From: Phlyctochytrium arcticum
Taxonomy: Eukaryota; Chytridiomycota; Chytridiomycetes; Chytridiales; Chytridiaceae
DNA: 64,000 bases
Direction: 5' to 3'
Assembly (NCBI GenBank): GCA_025602905.1
Contig: JAHLKI010000001.1
Coordinates: 372,001 to 436,000, forward strand
The notes under the pieces are model-generated. The model had not been told where the DNA came from. It worked only from the letters and a program-made list of their open reading frames with translations, and made no database searches. Each line of letters starts with the position of its first letter. Position 1 is the first letter of the stretch. Made by a program: the position numbers and the translations under genes. This document shows, piece by piece, positions 22,601 through 31,435 of this stretch.

Positions 22601-24754
22601 TCATTCTTTACCCCTAACCAGGAGCAGTCGGGTGGTGTATCAAAAAGCAATCGAGTTGCATCACATCCATTATCGGGCAAGGTTCCAATAACGACATTTG
22701 ACCCCGGTAGTAGCTTGGGTGTTCCGTCTTGGTTTGTGACGACGACCCCGTTTGAGTCTCGCTCTTCTCGGCGCTCCCGTCCAAAGATTGCCAACCACCC
22801 ACCTGCAAGAGATCCTCCTGTGACAGCACCGCTTAAGCCTCCTATAGCCCCGATCGCTGATGAAGCAGAACCTGCTGCTCCACCAAAAAGGCCCCCAAGT
22901 CCAGATAGAATACCATTGAGGCCCCCTGTTATTGAGACAACGTCGCCTGTACCGCTTCGAAGAACTTGGCCTTCACCAGTGTCATTTTGAGTTTCAGTTG
23001 GTTCATCCGCGTTTCTTTCGATCCTAAGGTTGTCGATGGTTGAAATGGTGTAAGGCCCCCCTGGCGAACCTGTTAACGATAACCCCAGTGCCGCCTATCA
23101 TCACCATTTCGTTACTGATAGTCTTACCAAGGACAGCGATGCCATTTCCCCCTACATATGGCTGCTCCGCTTCTGGCTGATACGTGCAGGAAATTGAAGA
23201 TCCGGTTATGCTGATATTTTGCCCAGCCACATACGCGCCACGAATGTCATTCCCGACACGGGTGACTCCATTTGAGCAAGTCAGGTTCTCAGATATATGA
23301 GTCTTTGTCCCGTTCATCTGTAAGCACCCGTCAACGGTCAAGTCTAACTCCACTTGATTGCTGCTATTCTCGTGAAGGCCATTGGAAAATGTCCGAGTAT
23401 CAGTCAATATAGAGCCGTCAAACTCAAGATTGCCTTGTGTTTTTAGGTCAAGATATACGTCGTTACCATTTCGGATACCAAGGTTGTTGTGTGATTGAAA
23501 CAGGAGACCGCTCGCTATGCGACCATTTCCGTCTACTCTAATTGATGAATTGTTGACGATCGCTGACGGATTCACTCCCAAATTACCATTTCGATCTAGT
23601 GCCAACGAAGCATCTGTCTGCACACTCACCAAGCGCCGACCGTTTGTCGCGGGAGATATATCAATGCCCGACCCCGCTTGATACAATTGTTGGACGTACG
23701 CTGCTGTCACATCGTGATTGCTATCAGGGCTCAAGTTACTGGCCAACTTGACTGAAGAGACATTGAGTACGCTAAGAGTATCATTGTACACAAAGGCTTC
23801 GCTTCGGTTCAGGCCCGAGATTCCAGAGTCGTAAGGGACTTGGCCAAGACCCGTGCTTCGGAAAGCTAGTTTGCCATTGGTTTGTTGAAAATTGTTTGTG
23901 TCTGTCGACAGTTTGATCAAGGACCCATCGGAGAATTCTGTTATGTCTGTATAAACGCTTAGAGCACCACTGCCCTTCAAAGTATCAGAGGCTTCTTGCT
24001 TGACCGCTGTCAGCTTTCCATCTTCGATCTCCAAGCGTTCACCAACTTGTAGGGACACAATATCATCTTCCTCGTTAAGGGGGAGCACATAGCTACGTTG
24101 TGGTGGTATCTTTGCTTTTAATTCACCTCGGTCAACAGCGAGTGTGTCGTTGTCTATCGCCAATGAGAGTTTGTGGCTATTTAGGGTCGAAAAGAACAAG
24201 GGATCATTGATTTTCAAACTAAGTCCTTTCGACAGAATGGACCCATCCCCATCTAGTAACCCTTCGTCGTCTCGAAAATGACTCGCATACTGGAGCTCTA
24301 TCTCTCTATTACTGTTGATGAACAGGGGCGATTTTGTCTTTGGGTCATTCACAGTCAGCTGCCCATTATTGGCGACAGCCATTGTGTCAATACTGAATCT
24401 CAGCCTGAGCCCATTTTCATCTCGCAACAAAGGTTCTTGAATGGGCTCGGATTTCAAGACTTCGCTGTCTACACCCAATATCCCCGCTGAATCAACAACC
24501 AAACCGTTTCCGAAGTTGAGCGACAACTCGCACGTCCCTTCTTCCGTAGCGACCTCGAGTGGAGCAGACGTAGTGATATCATTGATGTTCAGGGGACCAT
24601 TGTGGTTTGCGATCGATTGCGCAGTTACCTCCTCAAATGGTTTTAACTTGGTCCCCAAGTACGCACGTCCTAGAGGTTTGATATTTCCTAGTATATACGG
24701 ATTCGCTAATGCCGCGTTAGTCTGAAGGTCAATTCCAGAGAGTTTTTCGGTCAT
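19688..24754 (-). CDS. Giant adenovirus-fibre-like spike gene, interrupted
   Basis: This is about 1,690 codons in three frames: 24754 to about 23050, then to about 20450, then to 19688. The second frame has no ATG for about 750 codons, so it must continue the first; the break falls in a run of six G near 23057. The second break lies near 20430-20460. The N-terminal part has fibre-shaft-like repeats such as LSLAIDNDTLAVDRGELKAK and LGVDSEVL. A Gly/Ala-rich hydrophobic stretch follows (about 22800-22960), then a LamG/concanavalin-like lectin fold (about 21500-22005, with YDKLEVYVNGTLV). Tail-fibre-like repeats (LQPLITSSNASQIKTTLGL) come next, and a C1q/TNF-like head (about 19688-20080, ending NIVICLLYQTLY). 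It is probably a trimeric attachment spike; the receptor is unknown. I chose the ATG at 24754 because earlier ones overlap the upstream gene. Confidence 0.75.
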
Positions 24755-24791
24755 AACTCTTAGTTCATATATTCTACTGTATGAAGAAAAA

Positions 24792-25868
24792 TTAATTAGG
24801 CTTCCGTCTGTTTCCTCGCTTGGGTGGGAGTAGATCTCCTCGGAATGGGAGATCCGGGAAGTACTCGCCATCAACAGGAGGATACTCGCGGTTAAAATTA
24901 TTGAGGGAGTGACGCATACTTTCTAAGCGACGTTGTTCTTTCTGGCTTTGTGCAAAGTCTACGTGAGGGTAACGATCGCCAGCTACTCCCGGTGTTCGCT
25001 GCGAGTTTACATCAATCCGGAGTCCAGCAGGTTTCTTACCTTTGAACCGCGCTTGCTCAGTACCAGTCGGGAGTCTGCTGGGTGTTCGATTAATAGGCTC
25101 GGCGACAAGTAGTGGCTCTTTTCCTTTTCGTCCCTTGACCTTATCATGCTTTATTCCTACGGTATTCGGCTGTGAAACCCGTTGAGCTACTGAATGGACT
25201 TGTTCACCTAGTGAAGGCCCCCCCTTTGTGTCTGCCCTAAACTTTACAGGAATATCCTCTTCTAACTTCAATGGTCGCATTGGACGTGCTGGCTTGTCTT
25301 GGAGAAAGTGACTCGATCTCCACACAGATTTATCTGTTAAGTTGGGGTTGCGTTGGACATAGTATTTTCCCGTGTCTTTGATCGAGATATCAACCTTTCC
25401 AGCCGATCCGCTTCGCGGGTGATCCGAAGCAAGGTAAAGACCATTCAGGCCAGCTAACCCGTTACTAGGAGGGGGATCTTTTCGGAAAATCTTACCGCCT
25501 TGTTGCGGTATTGCACCAAACCTAGGCGCTGTCAGTTTTTGTCCTTGAATGTTTTCAGATTGAAGCGAGATTGCCTCGAGTTCTGCCTTTTCCGCAAAGA
25601 ATTCTCTGGTCGCCTGCTGTACCAAGCTGACTTTTGGAGGGGCTGTTATAATAGGCGGCTGTAGTATGTCAAACGAATGAGCAACTGTATCAACAGGCTT
25701 TCCAGCTGGGTAATCTAGTTTTTCCATCGTGCGCTTGTCATAGTTAAGACCATTTGGCGTCGTAATGAGTAAACGAGGTGGAATTGGAGCGGCCTTGACA
25801 ATATTTGCATTTGGCACAATTATGGCGTTCGGACCGGAGCGACCCCATTCAGTATCGATACTTTGCAT
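24792..25868 (-). CDS. Pro/Lys-rich protein of the provirus, candidate minor virion protein
   Basis: 358 aa, intact, starting at ATG 25868. It is rich in Pro, Lys, Arg and Gln, with no membrane segment and no recognised domain. Basic patches (KHDKVKGRKGKE, FKGKKPAG, PPKRGNRRKPN) suggest nucleic-acid contact or packing inside the capsid. It lies between the fibre gene and the small basic genes, in the virion-gene half of the element, and faces away from the gene at 25949 across an 80-bp shared promoter region. A virion role is inferred from position and composition only. Confidence 0.6.
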   Translation of the reverse strand: MQSIDTEWGRSGPNAIIVPNANIVKAAPIPPRLLITTPNGLNYDKRTMEKLDYPAGKPVDTVAHSFDILQPPIITAPPKVSLVQQATREFFAEKAELEAISLQSENIQGQKLTAPRFGAIPQQGGKIFRKDPPPSNGLAGLNGLYLASDHPRSGSAGKVDISIKDTGKYYVQRNPNLTDKSVWRSSHFLQDKPARPMRPLKLEEDIPVKFRADTKGGPSLGEQVHSVAQRVSQPNTVGIKHDKVKGRKGKEPLLVAEPINRTPSRLPTGTEQARFKGKKPAGLRIDVNSQRTPGVAGDRYPHVDFAQSQKEQRRLESMRHSLNNFNREYPPVDGEYFPDLPFRGDLLPPKRGNRRKPN

Positions 25869-25921
25869 ACTTGTAAACTTATGCAGAGCTTATATGTCTG
25901 TATGATGTCTCTTTTTTTTTA

Positions 25922-25933
25922 TTCTATATGTAC
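25922..25933. promoter_or_regulatory. Shared 12-mer TTCTATATGTAC between divergent virion genes
   Basis: The identical 12-mer occurs at 27919-27930 just upstream of the major capsid gene, and its core TCTATATG at 31406-31413 between the penton and ATPase genes. It may be a promoter element of virion (late) genes. Confidence 0.45.
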
Positions 25934-25948
25934 ATATGATCAACAGAA

Positions 25949-26311
25949 ATGGTTTTTGCACGTCTCCGCCAACACGGCACCAATTTCCTCAACAAAACTC
26001 GACTGGCGGGCATTCGCTTGCACGGGTTTGCTACCAATGCTCACAAATTTGCCCAGCAAAAACTGCTGCCTGGTCTCCAATTAGCCAGTAAGAGTTTGAA
26101 ATATGCGACCGATCAAGCAAGAGAAAGTGACCTATTCGATGCCAAGCAGAAAGAGAATGCTCGCAAATTGAATGAGTTTGTCCAGCAAGGAGTGTCACAA
26201 TTTGGACGAGGTGTATCTGAGGTAGGGAATAACTTGCCTCAAATTGGGAATACAGTCATTCAATCCAGCATTTGGCTGATTTTTTTTTCTAACTTAATGT
26301 TATATCCGTAA
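25949..26311 (+). CDS. 120-aa provirus protein, possible pVI-like virion factor
   Basis: It starts at ATG 25949 with a basic N-terminus (MVFARLRQHGTNFLNKTRLA), continues as amphipathic helices (LQLASKSLKYATDQ, GVSQFGRGVSEVGNNL) and ends in a hydrophobic segment (SSIWLIFFSNLMLYP). No family is recognised. Adenoviruses and adintoviruses carry a small amphipathic virion protein (pVI) near the hexon gene; the position here fits that pattern, but sequence proof is lacking. It is the first gene of a short + strand pair, 14 bp before the basic 53-aa gene. Confidence 0.6.
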   Translation: MVFARLRQHGTNFLNKTRLAGIRLHGFATNAHKFAQQKLLPGLQLASKSLKYATDQARESDLFDAKQKENARKLNEFVQQGVSQFGRGVSEVGNNLPQIGNTVIQSSIWLIFFSNLMLYP

Positions 26312-26325
26312 CCATATCCATATCT

Positions 26326-26487
26326 ATGCCCAAAAAGAACCGTCTTGTTACTCGAAGAATCCGCACCATCCAAGCGCTATCACTTTCACCAACCAGTTTT
26401 CAATTAGGGGCTGTACCAAAGGCGGGGCGGCTACTTAAGAAACAGAATCGACCTAAGACGCCACGCGCAAGAAAGCCACGTCGCTGA
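26326..26487 (+). CDS. Small very basic protein, 53 aa (pX/core-like)
   Basis: A short ATG frame starting MPKKNRLVTRRIRTIQ and ending RPKTPRARKPRR. About a third of its residues are Lys or Arg. It directly follows the 120-aa gene and precedes the convergent capsid gene. Small Arg-rich proteins of this type condense the genome in adenovirus cores (pX/mu, pVII). Function is inferred from composition and neighbours. A chance frame is possible but unlikely given its charge and its tight fit between genes. Confidence 0.55.
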   Translation: MPKKNRLVTRRIRTIQALSLSPTSFQLGAVPKAGRLLKKQNRPKTPRARKPRR

Positions 26488-26612
26488 CCAAAAAGGACCG
26501 GATCTTCGCGCGAAGACAGAGAGCACTTTTGCTTCCTGAGCAGAAATTACACGAGTCCTTTCTTTCAGTACTCGTATCATTTCACATATATCACATATAG
26601 AACCTAGCCGCC

Positions 26613-27908
26613 TTACCAGACATAGACAACACTGATCTTGTTGGTTGTCACGCAAATGAGACAGTCAATGGCCAAGGTTACAAGTTGTTGGGTCATCACC
26701 GGAACTGAGCTTCGGTGCTCTGTTGTTATGTACATTTTTCCATCGGAATTGGAACAATCCATTCCGTCACCCCAAACGTTACTCTGATCCGATGAGGCGG
26801 CAAAGTTGGTCCCAATGGAGAAAAGCCCCGAACCGGGATTAAAGACCACGTCGTTGAGTTCTGACCCATAACCCCCAGCTGCAGTTAGGTACTGCAAATA
26901 CCACGCTTCTGGATCTTTGATAGTTCCGCTTTTGTTGGATGTCAAGTTAAGCTGCCACTTTCGTTCCTTTGGAGAGATACGTTGACCAGCAATTTCCACA
27001 TCAAAGCTCGATAGATCGCAATGAGAGTTGATATATGCTCGGTCCCTGGTTTTATCTGCAATGTTGGCAGGCTTTCGCCACTGCAACCTCCACGATTGGA
27101 CTGACTTAGCACGTCTGGTATTCACTACTATCTGTTGCATATTGCCCTCTACGGCGGGAACGACTTGCTGCTCCATATCCACAGTTGCGTGCCATAATTT
27201 TCCACCAGCTGCAAGGTCGGACACAATCTGTTGAATATATTCATTATCCAACTCCAATTCCGCGTAGTTGCAGGAAATATCCTGAAGCAGAACACGGGCA
27301 GGTTTTCGTCCGCTGGTTGAAGTGCCGGTTGCGAGATTTGGTATGAAATCTTCTATTCTTCCAATATTATAGGACACATTCACACCTCCAGTGATGGCTG
27401 GAAGCAGAATATGCTGCGGTGTAGCGAACGTGCAATTGAAAGGATGATGAACAAGAACACCACTTCCATCCGTCTGTAAACGGTCCTTAGTTCCGAATCC
27501 TTCGAGCTGCTTTTTCCATTGTTTTGTGCCCAAAGTGTCACCAGAATACCACGTCGAGAGGAGAGCTGGATAGTCCTTTGTTTGCGACATTTTCGTCTCG
27601 ACACCTGACCAACTCATATTGTCGCTTTCAATCAAAGCAGCCAGTCCAAGCTCCGTGTGCTCATACGTGTTTGGGCCAATATTGGAACCGACCTCATCAA
27701 CAAGCACATATGTTGCCTTTATATATAAAGTATTACTTACAAGGGCAGCGCTTGATGACTGAATTGTAAACGTCAGTGCAGCGCTTTGATCCGACAACAT
27801 AGTGAGCCCGCTGCTTGGCTTGATCGATCTCCAACGAATGTTGTTGCCAGCACTTAACAGATTTGTCGGAGGGAACTGGAAATTGTGCTCATTCATAAGA
27901 GTCGTCAT
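26613..27908 (-). CDS. Candidate major capsid protein (double jelly-roll)
   Basis: 431 aa, intact, starting at ATG 27908. It is rich in predicted beta strands, with alternating hydrophobic stretches such as AALTFTIQSSSAALVSNTLY, GGVNVSYNIGRIEDFIP, KWQLNLTSNKSG and the C-terminal TNKISVVYVW. These are as expected for the double jelly-roll capsid proteins of Polintons, virophages and adintoviruses. It is one of the largest intact structural genes and lies among other virion genes. Length is at the short end for the family (commonly 450-650). I assign it by position, size and strand pattern; a structure prediction would settle it. It shares the TTCTATATGTAC promoter motif with the 25868/25949 gene pair. 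Confidence 0.65.
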   Translation of the reverse strand: MTTLMNEHNFQFPPTNLLSAGNNIRWRSIKPSSGLTMLSDQSAALTFTIQSSSAALVSNTLYIKATYVLVDEVGSNIGPNTYEHTELGLAALIESDNMSWSGVETKMSQTKDYPALLSTWYSGDTLGTKQWKKQLEGFGTKDRLQTDGSGVLVHHPFNCTFATPQHILLPAITGGVNVSYNIGRIEDFIPNLATGTSTSGRKPARVLLQDISCNYAELELDNEYIQQIVSDLAAGGKLWHATVDMEQQVVPAVEGNMQQIVVNTRRAKSVQSWRLQWRKPANIADKTRDRAYINSHCDLSSFDVEIAGQRISPKERKWQLNLTSNKSGTIKDPEAWYLQYLTAAGGYGSELNDVVFNPGSGLFSIGTNFAASSDQSNVWGDGMDCSNSDGKMYITTEHRSSVPVMTQQLVTLAIDCLICVTTNKISVVYVW

Positions 27909-27959
27909 ATTTGAGTTGTTCTATATGTACCATAACTGCAGAAAAAAAAACGCAGTCTC

Positions 27960-28394
27960 TCAAAATCCAACAATAGTTGGGAAACGTCTGGGCAATGGTT
28001 GATCAAATTGTTGAGGTTGAGCAGAGCTCGGCCGTTTCCTTACAACTTTCTTCGGTTGCTTTCGAGTCTTACTTTGGCGATCAAGCTTTGCATCTTGCCC
28101 TTGCCCTTGCTGTTCATAAAACGCCACTTTCCATTGTGCAAACTCTGTGTCGAGCTTCTGACGCTCAATGGCCATTCGTTCGTTAACAAGATGATCGACT
28201 TCGTGCTTGTAGTCATCTGAAATGTTTTTCAGCATACCTTCTCGCTTCTCGACCCGGGCGCGTTTCACCACTTCTTGCTTCTTTGCTCTGGCTTTTGCCA
28301 AAGCTTCGAGTTTTTTGTCGGAAACCTTCCTAGGAGCTGAAATTTCGGAAGGACTTGCTTGAGTGACTTGATTTGATTCTTCAGAGTCCGACAT
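27960..28394 (-). CDS. Basic coiled-coil protein of the provirus, 144 aa
   Basis: It starts at ATG 28394 (MSDSEESNQ); the longer frame has no better start. It has an acidic first part and then a long charged helix (KLEALAKARAKKQEVVKRAR, HLVNERMAIERQKLDTEF). The tail is Lys/Arg/Gln/Pro-rich (KTRKQPKKVVRKRP). No family is recognised. It lies directly upstream of the capsid gene on the same strand, so a scaffold or core role is possible. Confidence 0.6.
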   Translation of the reverse strand: MSDSEESNQVTQASPSEISAPRKVSDKKLEALAKARAKKQEVVKRARVEKREGMLKNISDDYKHEVDHLVNERMAIERQKLDTEFAQWKVAFYEQQGQGQDAKLDRQSKTRKQPKKVVRKRPSSAQPQQFDQPLPRRFPTIVGF

Positions 28395-29039
28395 ATTTAA
28401 CGTACTCTGAAGAAAAAAAAATTGTATCAATACAAGATACTCTCATATGTCATTTTGGACTAAGTCTTGAGAGTAAACGGTATTCTCCAGACCTACCAAC
28501 TCTGACATCAATCTGGAACCGGGCTGAATCATAAAGTTTAACAATTGAGTGCAATCTGCAGATTTCTGAACGCTCTCTGCCAATGGGCCAATGGGACTAA
28601 TCCGAAAAGCTCCGATTCAAATGTTATGTGCGCCAGCTTGCGTTTCAAAGAGTTGGCGATACACCACTATCCCAGCTTCAGTCACACGATTGCTTCCCAG
28701 TTCTTCCGGGAAGTCATCTTCTCAGACCCATCCATCCAGTCTTCGGCATCCTTTATTCCATTCCTCGTTTGAGTCATCTTTAATAAATATATTGGTTGCT
28801 GCTACCACGTATATAGTGGTTGTTGCTATTCACGGAATCACCCCTCGCGACCTAAGCGCTTGCCGCAAATTGCCGCTGGCCAAAATTAGTATCATCTCAA
28901 GCGAGGCATATCAGCGAGGCATATATAAAGTGGGCCGGTACGTCCTCTCTCTCGCTCCCCCATCCCACACACACACACTCTTTCTCTCTCTCTCTCCCAC
29001 CTCTCTCTCTTCTTCTCTCCTCCTGCCTTCGTCCTTGAT
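28395..29039. other. Spacer inside the provirus
   Basis: A frame at 28545-28772 (ending FIPFLV) has no good start or domain and may be a remnant. The right part holds a TATA box (28922-28930) and a CT-rich leader (about 28950-29035) before the F-box-like gene. Confidence 0.45.
28922..28930 (+). promoter_or_regulatory. TATA box of the F-box-like gene
   Basis: TATATAAAG lies 118 bp before the ATG at 29040 and is followed by a long CT-rich stretch. It looks more like a host promoter than the AT-rich starts of the virion genes. Confidence 0.55.
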
Positions 29040-29717
29040 ATGTCGCGGACTACAGAGTGCACTTGTTTTTGCGGCCGCCTGCCCGTTGAGACGCTTGTGG
29101 AAATCTTAGGCTTTTTGCGCCAGGCTGTAGATTTGACAACCTTGGTCGTCGCGTCTGACTGTGTGCGGATGAAGGCCATCGTGGCCAGCAACTGGGACCG
29201 CCTCACGTGCACGCTGGCGGATTCGGCGTCTAGCGGCACTCTCAACCAATGGTACCGCACTTGCCACGCCAGTGCGTTAGCTCAAGGACTACTGGAGCCG
29301 GACCAAATTAGAGCATTCATCTCCCAGCAGCTGCCGGATCTTCTTTCCTCATACCGAAAAAAACGAATTGTTGCTCTGTTTACCGCAGCGGGGCTGTCCG
29401 TGCACATGGAGGTCCCGCCTGCCGTCGTCCGGGCAGTCCCGGATCGGGAGCTCGGCCTGCTCCGGCAGCTCCAAGAACGGGACGCTCAAGTCCAACAATT
29501 GACGGAACGTATGGCGCGTTTAGAATACGAAAATTATCAACTCCGCAAGGAGCTCAATGCCATTCGGCCATTGAGGGCCCTCTTCAGCTCAATGGCCAGA
29601 TCACAGAGCCAAAGCTGTTTCGGGGATTTGCCGCCCCGCACCAGAACACGCACGGAAGGGTCTTTCCGACCCGTTGCGGTCTGGCGGCAACAAGTCCAGA
29701 CATTGGGCGTGCTTTAA
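29040..29717 (+). CDS. F-box-like/coiled-coil protein of the provirus, 225 aa
   Basis: An intact single frame. The N-terminus has an F-box-like motif (RLPVETLVEILGFLRQAVDL). A coiled coil lies near residues 140-175 (LLRQLQERDAQVQQLTERMA, LEYENYQLRKELNAI), followed by a basic Arg/Ser-rich tail. F-box proteins link targets to SCF ubiquitin ligases through Skp1, and several viruses carry them to redirect host degradation. Base composition is richer in GC than the virion genes around it and the promoter looks host-like, so capture from the host is plausible. The F-box match is partial; confidence in function is modest. Confidence 0.55.
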   Translation: MSRTTECTCFCGRLPVETLVEILGFLRQAVDLTTLVVASDCVRMKAIVASNWDRLTCTLADSASSGTLNQWYRTCHASALAQGLLEPDQIRAFISQQLPDLLSSYRKKRIVALFTAAGLSVHMEVPPAVVRAVPDRELGLLRQLQERDAQVQQLTERMARLEYENYQLRKELNAIRPLRALFSSMARSQSQSCFGDLPPRTRTRTEGSFRPVAVWRQQVQTLGVL

Positions 29718-29749
29718 TTGTTTTCTTTTTCTTTATAACTCAATCATAT

Positions 29750-30060
29750 TTATGGTCGTCCTCGATGTTTTCCTCTCATAATTGCACACAACAGATAATG
29801 GCAGGTATCCATGCTGGTGAAGGCAAAAGCTTGGTTGTATTTCCGGATACTCGCAAGGAACTCTTTAGAGTCACTTGAGTCTCCTGAAAACAACTGCTGT
29901 AAGGCTGTATGCGGAGAGACGTGCATGGTAGCAGATTGAAGCCTTCTCGGCCTTCCACCTGAATGCGCCGCAGCTGCTGCACACGACATTCATTTCCCCA
30001 ACATCAAACACCGTCGCACTGTCTCGGTACTGCTCAAGAGAGCAGATCGCAACAGCCATA
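29750..30060 (-). pseudogene. Helitron-like N-terminal zinc-domain fragment, frameshifted
   Basis: Reading the minus strand, VFDVGEMNVVCSSCGAFRWK is followed, in another frame, by HTALQQLFSGDSSDSKEF and IRKYNQAFAFTSM. This is the order seen at the start of Helitron RepHel proteins: a CxxCgAxxW zinc motif, then L..LF.G....SkeF...IR.YN.A.AFTS. No Rep or helicase motifs follow; the frame soon ends. It is probably a remnant of a Helitron that inserted in, or was captured by, the provirus. A working short product cannot be excluded, but the phase change argues against it. Confidence 0.65.
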
Positions 30061-30329
30061 GCAGCAAATCGTTTGTAGTGGTTTTGTATTGTTTTGTTAT
30101 AATATACTAGCGGTTGGCGAGCCTCGCTTTGCGACAGCAATTTTGGTTGACAATGCATGCAGTCTGGTAATTATGCAGAGTCTGAGTACCTTTGCAAAAG
30201 CGCTCTTTTGTTTATGACTTGGATTTTCGAAAAGTGTACTGTAAAACTCCAAACCGGCCAAGCCACCTGATGAGTCATACCCAACATTTTTTATTAGTTG
30301 GATAGTTAGATACAAACATAAATAAGAAT
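30061..30329. other. Spacer inside the provirus
   Basis: It lies between the Helitron-like fragment and a small + strand ORF. No domain or strong ORF is seen. Confidence 0.4.
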
Positions 30330-30644
30330 ATGGAGTATATTGTCTGCCAGTTTGCCTATCATACAGCTGTTTATGAGTTGAGCTCAGTCCGTGCTGGAAA
30401 TCATCTAGTTCAATGGCACTTGGTCAGGACTGAATGCAAGGACATCGCTGCTACCCTTTCAGGTATGAAAAGCTTAACGGAATGTGACCAACGGAGCGAT
30501 CGCCAAAAACTATCAGTAACTTGTTTGCATCACGATCACGGTTACGATACCCTCATCGCTTACCTTGCTACAAAAGGAATCAAAATTGACTCGTCGTGGC
30601 GCTCCATCACTAATACAATAACTCCTGAGAATGTACAAGACTAA
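30330..30644 (+). CDS. Small provirus ORF, 104 aa, unknown
   Basis: It runs from ATG 30330 (MEYIVCQFAYHTAVYELSSV) and ends by overlapping the penton gene's stop by 4 bp, tail to tail. That tight packing also occurs at 32125-32128 and supports a real gene. It contains several His and Cys residues (TCLHHDHGY) but no motif I know. I checked it as a possible maturation protease and did not find the expected His-Asp/Glu-Cys order. Confidence 0.45.
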   Translation: MEYIVCQFAYHTAVYELSSVRAGNHLVQWHLVRTECKDIAATLSGMKSLTECDQRSDRQKLSVTCLHHDHGYDTLIAYLATKGIKIDSSWRSITNTITPENVQD

Positions 30645-31378
30645 GGCTCAGGGTCGTCGACGTCTGTCAATATTCCCAGCGCAATTGTGAAAGGTTGCGT
30701 CAATTGAATGGGAAATAGCGTCTTACTGTCCATAAGAGATAGATCCAGAGTGGATATCATATCGCCACTCCCTTGAAGCCAACTCCCGTTGTTCTCCCAC
30801 TCAAGGACGCTGCCAGGAGCGGAGCAGTCGATATGACCAATAACTTTGACTGCAGGGTTCCCCAACCACGTTGTATTTTTAGCGGGCAAGGAACGACTAA
30901 CCAGTAGAAGACTCGTCCCTATGGAAAAATCCGCGAGATTGGGAAAGGTGACACTCGTTGCCAAACCAGGCATCGAATATCTCCCAATACCGAGCCAGGA
31001 AGCTGATGATCCGTCTGCAATACTGAGAATCCGGAACGGCTGCGCTGCGTTCACCGTTATCTGTTTTTTGTCAATATCGTATGAGACCGTATAATTTTGG
31101 TTGCCTGAGCGATTCAGCGCCGCCCCCAATTCTTCTTCTATGTTGGCGATAGAATAGTCACTTGGAGGTAAAATGGCCTTCTTGGTAGCAGAGTCGTCTT
31201 CCTTGTCAGAGAATAATATCGTGTTGTTACTTGAATTGACGCTATGAAAGGACATAGGAATACTCATCCGTAAAATTTTGAAGCGGTCAACTAATTTTCC
31301 AACAAACCATTCTGGTTCACTTAGCCTGCCGTTCAGATTCCCACAGTCAGAACTAGCATAGAGTTCGTGGTACACCAT
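30641..31378 (-). CDS. Candidate minor capsid (penton) protein
   Basis: 245 aa, intact, ATG 31378. The block FHSVNSSNNTILFSD, then LPPSDYSIANIEEELGAALN, then YTVSYDIDKKQITVNAAQPF and SASWLGIG is a pattern I know from penton/minor capsid proteins of Polintons, virophages and related viruses (a Pro-x-GxYs-type loop followed by a helix and a WLG-like turn). The rest is beta-rich, as in a single jelly-roll. It is divergent from the ATPase gene across a 57-bp promoter region. A virion vertex role is inferred. Confidence 0.65.
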   Translation of the reverse strand: MVYHELYASSDCGNLNGRLSEPEWFVGKLVDRFKILRMSIPMSFHSVNSSNNTILFSDKEDDSATKKAILPPSDYSIANIEEELGAALNRSGNQNYTVSYDIDKKQITVNAAQPFRILSIADGSSASWLGIGRYSMPGLATSVTFPNLADFSIGTSLLLVSRSLPAKNTTWLGNPAVKVIGHIDCSAPGSVLEWENNGSWLQGSGDMISTLDLSLMDSKTLFPIQLTQPFTIALGILTDVDDPEP

Positions 31379-31435
31379 CGTCGCAAGTAAAAATTTGTAT
31401 TGATATCTATATGGTTAACAAGAAAAATAAAGGAA

